Positions 26,261 through 35,569 of a DNA stretch of 64,000 bases are shown here, in pieces. The position numbers and the translations under genes are program-made. The notes under the pieces are model-generated. The model was not told the DNA's origin, ran no database searches, and worked only from the letters and a program-made list of their open reading frames with translations. Source of the DNA: JABMRF01 sp964584985 (GTDB lineage: Bacteria > Patescibacteriota > Patescibacteriia > UBA11705 > JABHMO01). Numbering within the stretch: the stretch's first letter is position 1; every line of letters starts with the position of its first letter. The stretch is taken from contig CAZPBK010000001.1 of assembly GCA_964584985.1 (NCBI GenBank), positions 62,001-126,000 of the forward strand, in the 5' to 3' direction.

Positions 26261-27100
26261 TTATTTTACAATTTTTAATAAGGGGACTTTTCTTAGTTCA
26301 GGTGCTGAGAGATCGTAATAGTGCAAGTAACTATTATATTCTCCAAGCAATTCACCGTGGTCTGAAGTAATAAATATAGTTATATTTTGCGGTAGATTAT
26401 TGATAAGCTTTTCCACATATTTCAAAGCTAGTTTCAAATTGCCTTCATAGGCTTTTTTAAAATCCTCCTTTGAAAGTTGTTTTTTTCTGATCTTTGAAAT
26501 AACAGCCTCGTCATTCCCTTCAATGGGATTTTTACTTGAAGTGATGATACTCGGTTCACCAATCCATGGTCCGTGTGGTTGCATGAACCAAAAAATATTT
26601 TTTTTCGAACTATCATAATGCTTTAAAGATTCCTTGTAAAGTATCTCGGGATGAACAGTATTTAACTTTTTATTCCAACCATAATCCCAAACGTCAATAA
26701 TATAATCTTTTTTAAAATGGTCTGTTGCTTTATATCCCAAAATCTCAATTCCTTGTGAATTTATATGAGGATTTGTAGAAAGTAATTTTATATTTGGATA
26801 TTTTTTATTAAAGGTTTTTTTGAACCAACCAATTGTGCCACTGGCGGGAGAATGAAGAGCTTTTAATTCTCCTTTTAAATGTTTTTTATAGTTTTTTTTA
26901 AAATAATCATATCTACAAGCATCCAAAACAATTAGAACATCCCACTTCTCCTCATTTAAATAGTTCAATTGGCACGAGCCTGTTTTCTTATTAATTAATT
27001 TATACAATAAACCAAGAAACAAAAACCTAAAACTACATTTGCTACGTTTTTGTAACATTTGTTTTAATATAAAAATTAATCTTTTTATGGTTTTTATCAT
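26261..27100 (-). CDS. Alkaline phosphatase superfamily protein, short form
   Basis: A 279-aa protein with the same fold in reduced form. The N-terminal metal motif is VLIVLDACRYDYF, followed by HSPASGTIGW in place of the nucleophile region, and FITSDHGELLGEY near residues 242-254. It lacks the C-terminal part of typical sulfatases. It overlaps the methyltransferase gene by four bases. It may act with the neighbouring 441-aa relative, but its substrate is unknown. Confidence 0.65.
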   Translation of the reverse strand: MIKTIKRLIFILKQMLQKRSKCSFRFLFLGLLYKLINKKTGSCQLNYLNEEKWDVLIVLDACRYDYFKKNYKKHLKGELKALHSPASGTIGWFKKTFNKKYPNIKLLSTNPHINSQGIEILGYKATDHFKKDYIIDVWDYGWNKKLNTVHPEILYKESLKHYDSSKKNIFWFMQPHGPWIGEPSIITSSKNPIEGNDEAVISKIRKKQLSKEDFKKAYEGNLKLALKYVEKLINNLPQNITIFITSDHGELLGEYNSYLHYYDLSAPELRKVPLLKIVK

Positions 27101-27792
27101 TTTTTGTTAACAAATTTACAAAACACTGTTGTAAAGCCTATCTTATTTTTAAATTCTTGATCAACTTTTTTGTTAAAGTAATTTACAAAAAATTGATCTC
27201 TTCGAAATATCCATTTTGATATATATAGATTTAAAACATAAAAAATTTCCCACCAGGCACCTTTAATAATACTATCCGTTATTTTAAAATTACTTTTTTT
27301 TCCTATTTCCTTGATTTTTTTTAATGAATAATGTCTATGGCCGGTTAACCACCATGCAGGATCAAAAACATTACTGAAAAAGCTTTTATTTGGTGTTGAT
27401 AAATAAAAAGTCCCGTTTGGCTTTAAAACCCTAGATATTTCCTTAAACATTTGCCTTTCTGTTTTTTGAGGAATATGTTCAATTACTTCCCAACTGACCA
27501 CTGTATCAAACTGATTGTCATTAAAAGGTAAACTAAGAGCAGAGCCTTTAATGAACTTTATTTGAGGATTTTTTATATTTTTTCTTGCAGTTAGTAAATC
27601 TTTTTCAGACGGTTCAATTCCTACAACCTTAAAACATTTTTTGTTTACACAGGCAAGTTCAAACCAGCCGTAACCACAACCAACATCTAAAATACTTTTA
27701 TTTACCATGTCTGCTTTACTTACAAAGTCTATATTGAATTTAGTTCTACCGTGCTGTTCAAGTCTTGGCTTTTCATTGACTACATTTTTCAT
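27097..27792 (-). CDS. Class I SAM-dependent methyltransferase
   Basis: A 231-aa methyltransferase with motif I ILDVGCGYGWFEL (about residues 34-46), an acidic residue ending strand 2 (VGIEPSE) and motif IV FDTVVSWEVIEHI. It belongs to the UbiE/type 11 group. The C-terminal half may help bind a glycan substrate. Start and stop codons overlap those of its neighbours by 4 bases, so it is part of the same operon as the FkbM methyltransferase; methylation of a surface sugar is the likely role. Confidence 0.85.
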   Translation of the reverse strand: MKNVVNEKPRLEQHGRTKFNIDFVSKADMVNKSILDVGCGYGWFELACVNKKCFKVVGIEPSEKDLLTARKNIKNPQIKFIKGSALSLPFNDNQFDTVVSWEVIEHIPQKTERQMFKEISRVLKPNGTFYLSTPNKSFFSNVFDPAWWLTGHRHYSLKKIKEIGKKSNFKITDSIIKGAWWEIFYVLNLYISKWIFRRDQFFVNYFNKKVDQEFKNKIGFTTVFCKFVNKK

Positions 27793-28535
27793 AGATTGGA
27801 GTTTACTAAATAATAAGTTCTATTTTCAATAAAATCAACAATTTTAAAGCTACTTGAATCAATAATTTTTTCAAATTTTTCTTGATCAATTACATTTTTA
27901 TGTATTTCCACAAAAATTGACCTTACTCTTTTTTCAAAGAAATCAATGGATTTATAAAACACTTTTTCCTCTTCCCCTTCTATATCTATCTTTAATAAAT
28001 CGATTTTGTAGATTTGGTGTATTTTACAAAATTCTTCAATTGTATATATTGCAACAAGTTCATTTTTTTTACTTTTGCTTAGGCTGTATGAATCCGGGGA
28101 AGCTGATAAATCCAAGTTACCCTTGCCTAAATAGTCTGAAATTGCACATTTATATGATTTTATGTTTTTATAATTATTTAATTTCAAATTTTGATTTAAT
28201 AATTCAAAATTTTGTTTACTGGGTTCCACGGCATAAATTATTGGCTTTTTTTGGTATAAATGATTATTCACATAAATTGAAAATAATCCAATGTTCGCTC
28301 CAATATCCACGATTATGGGATTATTCGTTGTTGGAAAATATTTTTCGGGATATTCAAGATCTGCATTTATTATTACCACTTCACCTAAATCACATGACTT
28401 TGTCCTTGCTTTTATCTCTGTTCCATTTCTAAGTTTGTAAATCGTATATTGATTTTTGAAAAACCCCAAAAAATCCAAAACCGCTGTTTGAATATTTTTT
28501 ATTGCTTTTAATGTCAAATAAATTTTTTTTATCAT
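27789..28535 (-). CDS. FkbM family methyltransferase
   Basis: A 248-aa SAM methyltransferase of the FkbM type, which makes O-methyl groups on sugars and polyketides. Motif I is IVDIGANIGLFS, and IDLLKIDIEGEE carries the acidic residues typical of FkbM. I chose the ATG at 28535, which overlaps the upstream stop in the common ATGA form. A longer frame from 28622 would overlap that gene by 91 bases and add a stretch without family similarity. Confidence 0.85.
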   Translation of the reverse strand: MIKKIYLTLKAIKNIQTAVLDFLGFFKNQYTIYKLRNGTEIKARTKSCDLGEVVIINADLEYPEKYFPTTNNPIIVDIGANIGLFSIYVNNHLYQKKPIIYAVEPSKQNFELLNQNLKLNNYKNIKSYKCAISDYLGKGNLDLSASPDSYSLSKSKKNELVAIYTIEEFCKIHQIYKIDLLKIDIEGEEEKVFYKSIDFFEKRVRSIFVEIHKNVIDQEKFEKIIDSSSFKIVDFIENRTYYLVNSNL

Positions 28536-29380
28536 TTGTTTAATAAATATTTTATTCCAACAACAACCCTTAAAGCAAATAAATTGATTGATAAAAGCGG
28601 ATGACTTAATAATCGTTTCCATTTACCATTTTCTGTAAAAACTCCTAAATACCTATATTTAATTCCTAACTGCTTTTTTACATCAGGATCATCCTTCCCC
28701 CATTTTTTTATATATGGTTCAATAGTTGGTACATATTTACTTTTCTTATTTAAATAAACACCTAATGTTAGCCATTCCTCATGATGATAGATTTTATTTT
28801 TCGTAATACTTAATTTATTTGTTATTTCTTTTATCATTTTTGTTAAATCCCAATCATCCGGAGCAAACGGCATATTGATTTCATCAAACCCACTGACTTG
28901 TTCAAAAATATCTTTTTTAAAAACTCTCAAAGCATCAATGCAAGTTTGGTTATAAAAACTCCTTTCAAAATTTCTGATTTTCCCAAACCAACCTTTTCCC
29001 ATTACGAACTCAGGAACATATAAAGCATCGAATTGTTGTATTTTTTCGGCAATTTCTTGAAAAAGGCCCTTTTCAAAGGTCATATCCGCATCAGGAACAA
29101 ATAAAATCTCACCATTTGCCTTTGATGCCCCGAAATTCACTTGTGCGCCGCGAAAGTTTTCCACATTCGTTAGCTTTTTTTCGTTTGCCAAATTATATAC
29201 TTTATCAATCAAACTGCGAGCTTTTTCGCGTGTTGAATCTTTTGAATTATTGTCAACCACAATAATCTCCACTCTGTCTTTTGGATAATCAAGAGAATCA
29301 ATTGAATTAATAATGTTTTTGATATTCTTTTCTTCGTTATAGGTTGCAATAATTGTTGAAATTAGAGGTAATTTATGCAT
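28532..29380 (-). CDS. Glycosyltransferase family 2
   Basis: A GT-A fold glycosyltransferase of about 282 aa with ISTIIATYNEEKN and VDNNSKDSTR at the N-terminus, and PDADMTF as the DxD metal motif. The start is taken as the ATG at 29380; a longer frame begins at a TTG at 29407 inside the previous gene. A C-terminal hydrophobic stretch may anchor it to the membrane. It is within the long polysaccharide operon. Confidence 0.85.
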   Translation of the reverse strand: MHKLPLISTIIATYNEEKNIKNIINSIDSLDYPKDRVEIIVVDNNSKDSTREKARSLIDKVYNLANEKKLTNVENFRGAQVNFGASKANGEILFVPDADMTFEKGLFQEIAEKIQQFDALYVPEFVMGKGWFGKIRNFERSFYNQTCIDALRVFKKDIFEQVSGFDEINMPFAPDDWDLTKMIKEITNKLSITKNKIYHHEEWLTLGVYLNKKSKYVPTIEPYIKKWGKDDPDVKKQLGIKYRYLGVFTENGKWKRLLSHPLLSINLFALRVVVGIKYLLNK

Positions 29381-29390
29381 AGTTGTTATC

Positions 29391-30860
29391 TTATTTTCTA
29401 AAATCAATTAAATGGCCGAAAAATTTCATACTCGACCTGAACAAATATTTTACATCATCAAGGTTTTTGATATTTATAATTTTTCGCCAAATAAATTGCG
29501 GGCTTATAAATGATTTATATAAACCTTGAGTTAATTCCTTAACATCAGCCGTAGTTAACTCGGATTTCATGACTTGTTCCCTTTGATCGTATCTGTCATA
29601 ATCAACAAAATTCAGTAATTTTTTTTCTCGGCAATATTTATATAAAGGCGTTCCAGGATAAGGGATAACGACCGTAGCTTGAAGTGTGTCAACATAGCCT
29701 TTTTTGAATAATCTTTTAGCCAAATCAACAGTTTTTTTAGCCTCGGCTTTACTTTCCCATGGATAGCCAATCATAGCCGTAATATGAGGCTCCAATCCTG
29801 CCTGCTTACATATTTTTAAATTCGGTTCAATTTCTTCCACCTTCAAACCTTTTTTAATTTTATCCAAAGTTTCTTGATTGGCTGATTCCAAACCAAAAAG
29901 AATAAATCTAAAACCGGCTTTTTTCATTAATTTCCAAGTTTCAATATTTTTAATTCCATTAATCCTCATGTTACAACTCAAGGTTACTTTTTTATTGAAA
30001 CCATATTTAATCATTCCTCGGCAAAATTCATATAACCAGTCCCCGATTGGTAAACTTCCGGAATCTTCCATTATTTCTTTAACTCCAAGATCTATTAGTC
30101 TTTTAACTTCGCTCAGAGCTTGTTGAGCTGACATTTTTCTGAATTTTGAACCAGGGAAAAGAGTTGTCCATGAGCAAAAAGTACATTTCCCCCACCAACA
30201 ATCTCTACCACTCATTAAATATGAACCTGGTGTATATTTAAAATTACCATTTTTGTAGGCATAAAGTTTCCATTCGGTCAATTGTCTGTCAATTAAGGGT
30301 AATTCTGTCAGCTTATGAGAATGAAAACCATATTCACCGGTATTATTTATTAAACTACCTTCTCTATAATAAATTCCCTTTTCCAAACTTGTTGCCTTAT
30401 CCAAGTGATTAGCAATACTTAATAACAAAAAGTCAAAATCACCTGATTTTATTACATAATCTACTTTAGAGTTATTTAGTGATTCTTCCGGCAGAGCTGT
30501 GACATGATCTCCCATCAATACAATTTTCAACTTCCAATCTTCAGTCTTTGATGAAATCTTTTTTAATTTATTTATAATTTGCCAATGCTTTTTTATAACT
30601 GGTGTTTTGGTCTCAATCGCGACAAGTTCCGGTTTTTTTTCAACAATAAAGTCAAACCATTCTTTTTCCGATTGTTCTTTGGCAATTCCATCAGCCCAAA
30701 GAACTTCGTGACCATTATTTTTTAATAATGTTGCTGCATAGGCCGGAATAACAGGATAAATATAAGTGGGACTATTAAACCATTGGAATTGTCTATTTTG
30801 GGTAAGAAGTGGAACCCCTTTTTTTGATTCAATTGGAGGAAAACAAATAGCAACCTTCAT
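29391..30860 (-). CDS. Radical SAM protein with B12-binding-like domain
   Basis: A 489-aa protein with an N-terminal Rossmann-like domain of the cobalamin-binding type (about 1-150) and a radical SAM core. The cluster motif is C-x4-C-x2-C (RDCWWGKCTFC), as in a subset of B12-dependent enzymes that carry an extra residue. A later AMIGYPWES motif is typical of this class. Such enzymes often methylate unactivated carbons or modify sugars and lipids. It stands between two GT2 genes in the polysaccharide operon, so a glycan or lipid-carrier modification is inferred. Confidence 0.8.
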   Translation of the reverse strand: MKVAICFPPIESKKGVPLLTQNRQFQWFNSPTYIYPVIPAYAATLLKNNGHEVLWADGIAKEQSEKEWFDFIVEKKPELVAIETKTPVIKKHWQIINKLKKISSKTEDWKLKIVLMGDHVTALPEESLNNSKVDYVIKSGDFDFLLLSIANHLDKATSLEKGIYYREGSLINNTGEYGFHSHKLTELPLIDRQLTEWKLYAYKNGNFKYTPGSYLMSGRDCWWGKCTFCSWTTLFPGSKFRKMSAQQALSEVKRLIDLGVKEIMEDSGSLPIGDWLYEFCRGMIKYGFNKKVTLSCNMRINGIKNIETWKLMKKAGFRFILFGLESANQETLDKIKKGLKVEEIEPNLKICKQAGLEPHITAMIGYPWESKAEAKKTVDLAKRLFKKGYVDTLQATVVIPYPGTPLYKYCREKKLLNFVDYDRYDQREQVMKSELTTADVKELTQGLYKSFISPQFIWRKIINIKNLDDVKYLFRSSMKFFGHLIDFRK

Positions 30861-30861
30861 A

Positions 30862-31833
30862 TTATCTTAATTTGCTAGTTAAATTTTTTACGCACAAACC
30901 TTTTAAAAAATTGTAGCCATAACTTAAATGAGTACCTAATATATAGGGTACTACTCCAAAACTGATTTTCCAATCTTTTTCATATTTTCTGATTTGCCAA
31001 ACAGCAATCACAAGACCAATTAGATACACTAACCAACCAAATATATATAGATTTAAAATTAATTTTGAAATAAGACTTCCAATCAGTCCGATCACAACAA
31101 ATACAAGAAATAAGCTGGGAATAAAATATTTTAATTTAAGGGATGTTTTTGGAAATTTTTTAGCAAAATAACCTCTATGCAAGCCATAAGCACCTACCTG
31201 CTTCAAATGTTTTAAAAAACCTTTTCTTCTGTGATGAAAAACAATTAGCTCCGGATTGTATAATATTTTCTTTCCAGTATTTATTAAGTCCAGACACATT
31301 AAGGTATCTTCACCTGGCCAATATTTTGATTTGAATCCACCGATATTTTCAAAATCAACCTTTTTTACTGAGAGATTAACACTGGGCCAATCATCAACAA
31401 ATTTTTTTTTACCAACTGACACATATCTTTCGGCACATCCGCCTGAAAAACCGCTCAAAAAAACTGCACCAGATAGTTTTTGGCCAAAACTATCATCTTT
31501 AGGTGTTATAGCCGGACCGGCTACAGCACCAAGGTCAGAATTTTTAAAAGATTTATCTAACTTTTCCAAAAAATCCTCTTTTGGGTAAGCATCATCATCA
31601 ATAAATATTAAAATTTCGCCTTGAGCATGATTCATAGCCATACTTCTCTTCATGGCCGGCCCCCCCGGACCACTTGATATTTGTTTTGTTTTTGGCCAAT
31701 TTTCACTATTGCTTCGGTCCGGAAAAATTAATATTTCATAATCACTTCTTTCAATTTTAAGAATGTTCGGAACGGCTTCCCGAATATAATTATTTATTTC
31801 CTTAACTGGAATTATAAAACTATATTTAATCAT
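30862..31833 (-). CDS. Glycosyltransferase family 2 with C-terminal membrane segments
   Basis: A 323-aa transferase with YSFIIPVKEINNYI at the N-terminus and the metal motif IFIDDDAYPKEDF. The catalytic region is followed by ARRRKGF-like HHRRKGF and two or three C-terminal membrane segments (about 230-285). It probably works at the inner face of the membrane. Its start overlaps the ugd stop by 8 bases. Confidence 0.85.
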   Translation of the reverse strand: MIKYSFIIPVKEINNYIREAVPNILKIERSDYEILIFPDRSNSENWPKTKQISSGPGGPAMKRSMAMNHAQGEILIFIDDDAYPKEDFLEKLDKSFKNSDLGAVAGPAITPKDDSFGQKLSGAVFLSGFSGGCAERYVSVGKKKFVDDWPSVNLSVKKVDFENIGGFKSKYWPGEDTLMCLDLINTGKKILYNPELIVFHHRRKGFLKHLKQVGAYGLHRGYFAKKFPKTSLKLKYFIPSLFLVFVVIGLIGSLISKLILNLYIFGWLVYLIGLVIAVWQIRKYEKDWKISFGVVPYILGTHLSYGYNFLKGLCVKNLTSKLR

Positions 31834-33130
31834 GTTTTTTTCCTATACAATAATATTTAAAACCCAATTCATTCATTTTCTTGGGGTTATGAGCATTTCT
31901 GCCATCAATAAACACATTGCCCTTCATTGATTCTTTAATTCTTTTTAAATCAATTTGTTTGAATTCATCCCAATCAGTACATAAAATAATTGAATCAACA
32001 TTTTTTGCTGCTTGATAGGGACATTCAAAATAATTTATATTCGGATAGTGTTTTTGAAAATTATTTAAGGCCGCTGGGTCAAATACATTTACTTTGATCT
32101 CATGATCCAAAAGATTTTGAACTAATTCCAGTGATGGAGCAAACCTTATGTCATCAGTATTTGGTTTAAAGGATACCCCCCAAATGGCTACGGATAAATT
32201 ATTAATTTCCTTATTATAAGCCTTTGATAGTTTTTGAAATAGTGCCTTTTTCATTTTATTATTCAATAATTCTACTTTTTCCAATATTTCAAAATTTTCA
32301 TTATTCTGTTTACCGATATGGATCAAGGCTTGAACATCTTTGGGAAAACAAGAACCTCCATAACCACAACCAGCATCTAAAAAGGCGTTCCGACCAATTC
32401 TTTTATCAAGCTTCATTCCTTGAGAAACTTTGTTCACATCAGCCCCGGCCTTTTCACAGATATTGGCAATTGAATTAATAAAAGAAATGCTTGTAGCCAA
32501 AAAGGCGTTTGAAGCGTATTTTATCATTTCTGCACTTTTTAAATCAGTTGTAACAATCGGACAATTTAACGGCTGATATAATTTTTTCATTATACTCAAC
32601 GCTTTATAGTCTTTACTATCACAACCGAGGACAACTCTATCGGAATTAAGAAAATCATCAACTGCAGTCCCTTCACGCAAAAATTCCGGATTTGAAACAA
32701 CATCAAAAGAACCATTATATTGTTCTTGTATTATTTGGGTTACTAAATCACCTGTACCGACCGGAACTGTACTTTTATTAACAATTATTGTATATTTTTT
32801 TATATTTTGACCAATACTTTTGGCAACATCTTTGATAAACGAAAGATCGCACTCTCCGTTTTCTTTTGGCGGTGTACCAACGGCAATAAAAACCATATCC
32901 ACCTCATCAAAAAATGTTTGAATATTATTTTCAAAAAACAGCCTCTTTTCTTTGATGTTTTTACAAACCATTTCCTCCAATCCCGGCTCATAAATGGGAA
33001 TATTCCCCTTTTGCAATAAGGCAATTTTATTTTTGTCTACATCAATACAAGTTACATTATTGCCTAAATTCGCTAAGCATGTTCCAGTAACTAAGCCAAC
33101 ATAGCCTGTGCCAATTACAGCAATTTTCAT
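31826..33130 (-). CDS. ugd: UDP-glucose 6-dehydrogenase
   Basis: A 434-aa enzyme that oxidises UDP-glucose to UDP-glucuronate with two NAD+. The N-terminal Rossmann motif is GTGYVGLVTG (7-16), and the catalytic cysteine lies in GYGGSCFPKD. The central and C-terminal UDP-binding domains are complete and the length is normal. It directly follows the UDP-glucuronate decarboxylase gene with a 6-base gap, so the two together convert UDP-glucose to UDP-xylose. Confidence 0.95.
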   Translation of the reverse strand: MKIAVIGTGYVGLVTGTCLANLGNNVTCIDVDKNKIALLQKGNIPIYEPGLEEMVCKNIKEKRLFFENNIQTFFDEVDMVFIAVGTPPKENGECDLSFIKDVAKSIGQNIKKYTIIVNKSTVPVGTGDLVTQIIQEQYNGSFDVVSNPEFLREGTAVDDFLNSDRVVLGCDSKDYKALSIMKKLYQPLNCPIVTTDLKSAEMIKYASNAFLATSISFINSIANICEKAGADVNKVSQGMKLDKRIGRNAFLDAGCGYGGSCFPKDVQALIHIGKQNNENFEILEKVELLNNKMKKALFQKLSKAYNKEINNLSVAIWGVSFKPNTDDIRFAPSLELVQNLLDHEIKVNVFDPAALNNFQKHYPNINYFECPYQAAKNVDSIILCTDWDEFKQIDLKRIKESMKGNVFIDGRNAHNPKKMNELGFKYYCIGKKHD

Positions 33131-33136
33131 AAATTA

Positions 33137-34075
33137 TTATATTACTTTTCTGAAATATTTTATAGTTTTTTGTAAACCTTGTTCTAGTGCTATTCCCGGT
33201 TGCCAATTTAATTTTTCCTTAGCTAAGCCGATATCTGGCTTTCTTTGTTTGGGATCGTCCTTAGGCAATTCCTTATATATAATTTGGCTAGTGGAACCGG
33301 GAACTAAATCCAATATTTTCTCTGCCAATTGTTTAATAGTAAATTCATCGGGATTTCCCAGGTTAACAGGCCCAATAAAATTATTTTTATTATTCATCAT
33401 CAATAGCATACCATTTATTAAGTCATCCACATATTGGAACGCCCTGGTTTGTCCACCATCACCAAAAATTGTAATCGGTTGATTCTTTAATGCTTGAACG
33501 ATAAAATTTGAAACAACTCGACCATCATTCGGATGCATATTAGGACCATAAGTATTAAAAATTCTAATAATACGAATATCAACTTTATTTGAACGATGGT
33601 AATCCATAAACAAACATTCAGCTGCTCTTTTTCCTTCATCATAGCAGGAACGAATTCCAATAGGGTTTACATTTCCCCAATATATTTCTGATTGAGGATG
33701 AACATCAGGATCGCCATATACCTCCGATGTTGATGCTTGCAGAATTTTTGCTTTTACCCTTTTAGCTAAATCCAACATGTTAATGGCACCAGATACTGAT
33801 GTTTTAATTGTTTTGATTGGATTATACTGGTAATGCACCGGGGAAGCCGGACAGGCTAGGTTATAAATTTGATCGACTTCTAATATTATAGGTTCGACAA
33901 TATCGTGTCTTATAAATTCAAAATTTCTATTATTTAATAAGTCTTTTATATTATCTTTTGTTCCCGTAAAACAATTATCAAGGCAAATGACTTTATTTTT
34001 CTGTTCTAATAATTTTTTACATAAATGTGAACCTATAAAACCCGCGCCTCCTGTTACTAAAATGGTTTTGTTCAT
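33137..34075 (-). CDS. UDP-glucuronate decarboxylase (UDP-xylose synthase), SDR family
   Basis: A 312-aa extended SDR enzyme. It has GGAGFIGSHL (8-17), NLACPASP, and the catalytic Y-x3-K in SCYDEGKRAAE, a signature of UDP-xylose synthases, along with RIFNTYGPNMHPNDGRV. It decarboxylates UDP-glucuronate to UDP-xylose through a 4-keto intermediate. Its neighbour ugd supplies the substrate. The start overlaps the previous gene's stop by 4 bases. Confidence 0.88.
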   Translation of the reverse strand: MNKTILVTGGAGFIGSHLCKKLLEQKNKVICLDNCFTGTKDNIKDLLNNRNFEFIRHDIVEPIILEVDQIYNLACPASPVHYQYNPIKTIKTSVSGAINMLDLAKRVKAKILQASTSEVYGDPDVHPQSEIYWGNVNPIGIRSCYDEGKRAAECLFMDYHRSNKVDIRIIRIFNTYGPNMHPNDGRVVSNFIVQALKNQPITIFGDGGQTRAFQYVDDLINGMLLMMNNKNNFIGPVNLGNPDEFTIKQLAEKILDLVPGSTSQIIYKELPKDDPKQRKPDIGLAKEKLNWQPGIALEQGLQKTIKYFRKVI

Positions 34076-34998
34076 AGATTTTTTGATCTTTCTTTAATTA
34101 TATACATTGGTCGATTTATTACTTCTCTTTGGATGTTCCCTATATATAAGGCTATTAAACCGAGACAACTCAAAACTATACCAATAAAAAATATTATTAA
34201 AACAGCTAGTTGAGCCGGTCCGGAAAAGTTAAAAGACCACGCAGGATAGAGATATTGTGTTACCAGCATGAATAAACCAATCGTCCCGGAAATTAAAATT
34301 ATAAAAATACCTAAATACCCCGCTAACTTAAGTGGCAATAAGCTATTAGAAACAAATGAAGACAAGGCCAGTTTAGCTAGCTTTAAATAGCTATAACCTG
34401 GTTGTCCGCTTTTTCTTGGTCGAGCTTGAAAATTAACATAAGCCTTATTAAAACCAATCCAATTCAGTAATCCTCGAGTAATTCTTTGCTTTTCAGTTAA
34501 CTTGTTGAATTCTTTAATAATTTTTTTGTCTATTAAACGAAAATCAGTTGAGTGGGGTTTTATTTTTGTCTCACTGATTAAATTTATAAGTTTATAATAA
34601 AATATTGCTCCCAATTTCCTTATTAAGCTTTCTCCAACATTAGCATCTCGAACTCCAATAACCATATCATTTCCTTGTTCCCATTTATCGATGAATTTAT
34701 TTATTGTTTCCGGCGGATGTTGAAGATCCGCATCTATAATAACGGCCGCTTGTCCGTTGACATGATGCAATCCCGCACTAGTGGCGATTTCTTTACCAAA
34801 ATTTCTAGAAAAAGAAATATAATTAACATTTACATCTTTCTTTGCCAATTCTTTTATAGTGGTTAAACTCGTATCCGTACTTCCGTCGTCAACAAAAATG
34901 AACTCAAAGTTTTTATTCAATTCTTTTAATTCGTTGTATAATTCTCTTATTGTTTCCTGTTCATTATAGACAGGAATAACTATTGAAATTCTAAACAT
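34072..34998 (-). CDS. Polyprenyl-phosphate glycosyltransferase (DPM1/GtrB type, GT2)
   Basis: A GT2 enzyme of about 308 aa with MFRISIVIPVYNEQETI, VDDGSTDTS, DADLQHPPE and the RNFGKE motif of the dolichol-phosphate mannose synthase group. Two C-terminal membrane helices (about 222-245 and 258-285) complete the GtrB-type layout. It makes a polyprenyl-phosphate sugar used by membrane GT-C enzymes such as those at 22552 or 53635. I chose the ATG at 34998; a longer frame from a TTG at 35028 overlaps the sulfotransferase by 38 bases. Confidence 0.88.
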   Translation of the reverse strand: MFRISIVIPVYNEQETIRELYNELKELNKNFEFIFVDDGSTDTSLTTIKELAKKDVNVNYISFSRNFGKEIATSAGLHHVNGQAAVIIDADLQHPPETINKFIDKWEQGNDMVIGVRDANVGESLIRKLGAIFYYKLINLISETKIKPHSTDFRLIDKKIIKEFNKLTEKQRITRGLLNWIGFNKAYVNFQARPRKSGQPGYSYLKLAKLALSSFVSNSLLPLKLAGYLGIFIILISGTIGLFMLVTQYLYPAWSFNFSGPAQLAVLIIFFIGIVLSCLGLIALYIGNIQREVINRPMYIIKERSKNL

Positions 34999-35569
34999 TT
35001 TTTTTATTTCTATATAAATTTGGATCAATTACCTCCTTCATTTTGTTGGAGTTAAGAAAAACATCAAGAAAGCTGATAATTTTATTGATATTTTCATCGG
35101 CATTAACAAAAAAATCATTGTATGAAACGCTTAAGACATCAAAATTATCTTTTTTGTTCAACCAAGCCTTAACTTCTTCTAAATGCTTTTCATACAAGGT
35201 TTTTATTTCCTTATCAGAAATGCTACTTTCTTTTTTTCTATGAGCCAACATCTTATTTTGAGATCTTATTATTTCCTCCAAATCTCTTTCCATGAATATA
35301 ACTTTATATCTGTAATTTTTGGGTAAATCATAAAGTAACATTGAAATTATTTTCACAACCCTTCCCTTGGCTCGCTTCAACCATAATGAATCCTTTTTTG
35401 TTTTTTTTACTTTTTCAAACTCATAATACCCTTTTGGATTGTCTTTATCAGGTTTTCTAATATTGTCAACCAAAGATTTCAAACCTCCAGCTTCCAACAT
35501 GTTCATCATCAAAGAGGTTCCGGACCTAGGTAGGCCGGAAACTATAATTATCGGATTTTCATTTGACAT
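34991..35569 (-). CDS. Sulfotransferase family protein (PAPS-binding)
   Basis: A 192-aa protein with the 5'-phosphosulfate-binding loop IVSGLPRSGTSLM (residues 9-21), the marker of the Sulfotransfer superfamily. A later FMERDLEEIIRSQNKML segment corresponds to the 3'-phosphate-binding region with its conserved Arg and Ser. It is shorter than many eukaryotic sulfotransferases but normal for bacterial ones. The operon also holds CysQ, and CysNC/CysD lie just upstream, supplying the donor PAPS. The acceptor is probably a surface sugar. Confidence 0.75.
   Translation of the reverse strand: MSNENPIIIVSGLPRSGTSLMMNMLEAGGLKSLVDNIRKPDKDNPKGYYEFEKVKKTKKDSLWLKRAKGRVVKIISMLLYDLPKNYRYKVIFMERDLEEIIRSQNKMLAHRKKESSISDKEIKTLYEKHLEEVKAWLNKKDNFDVLSVSYNDFFVNADENINKIISFLDVFLNSNKMKEVIDPNLYRNKKNV

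Noticed and set aside
27917..28432. 171-residue plus-strand open frame
   Set aside because: It lies wholly inside the FkbM methyltransferase gene, has no recognisable motif, and reads as low-complexity Leu/Phe/Tyr-rich sequence typical of an antisense frame in AT-rich DNA.
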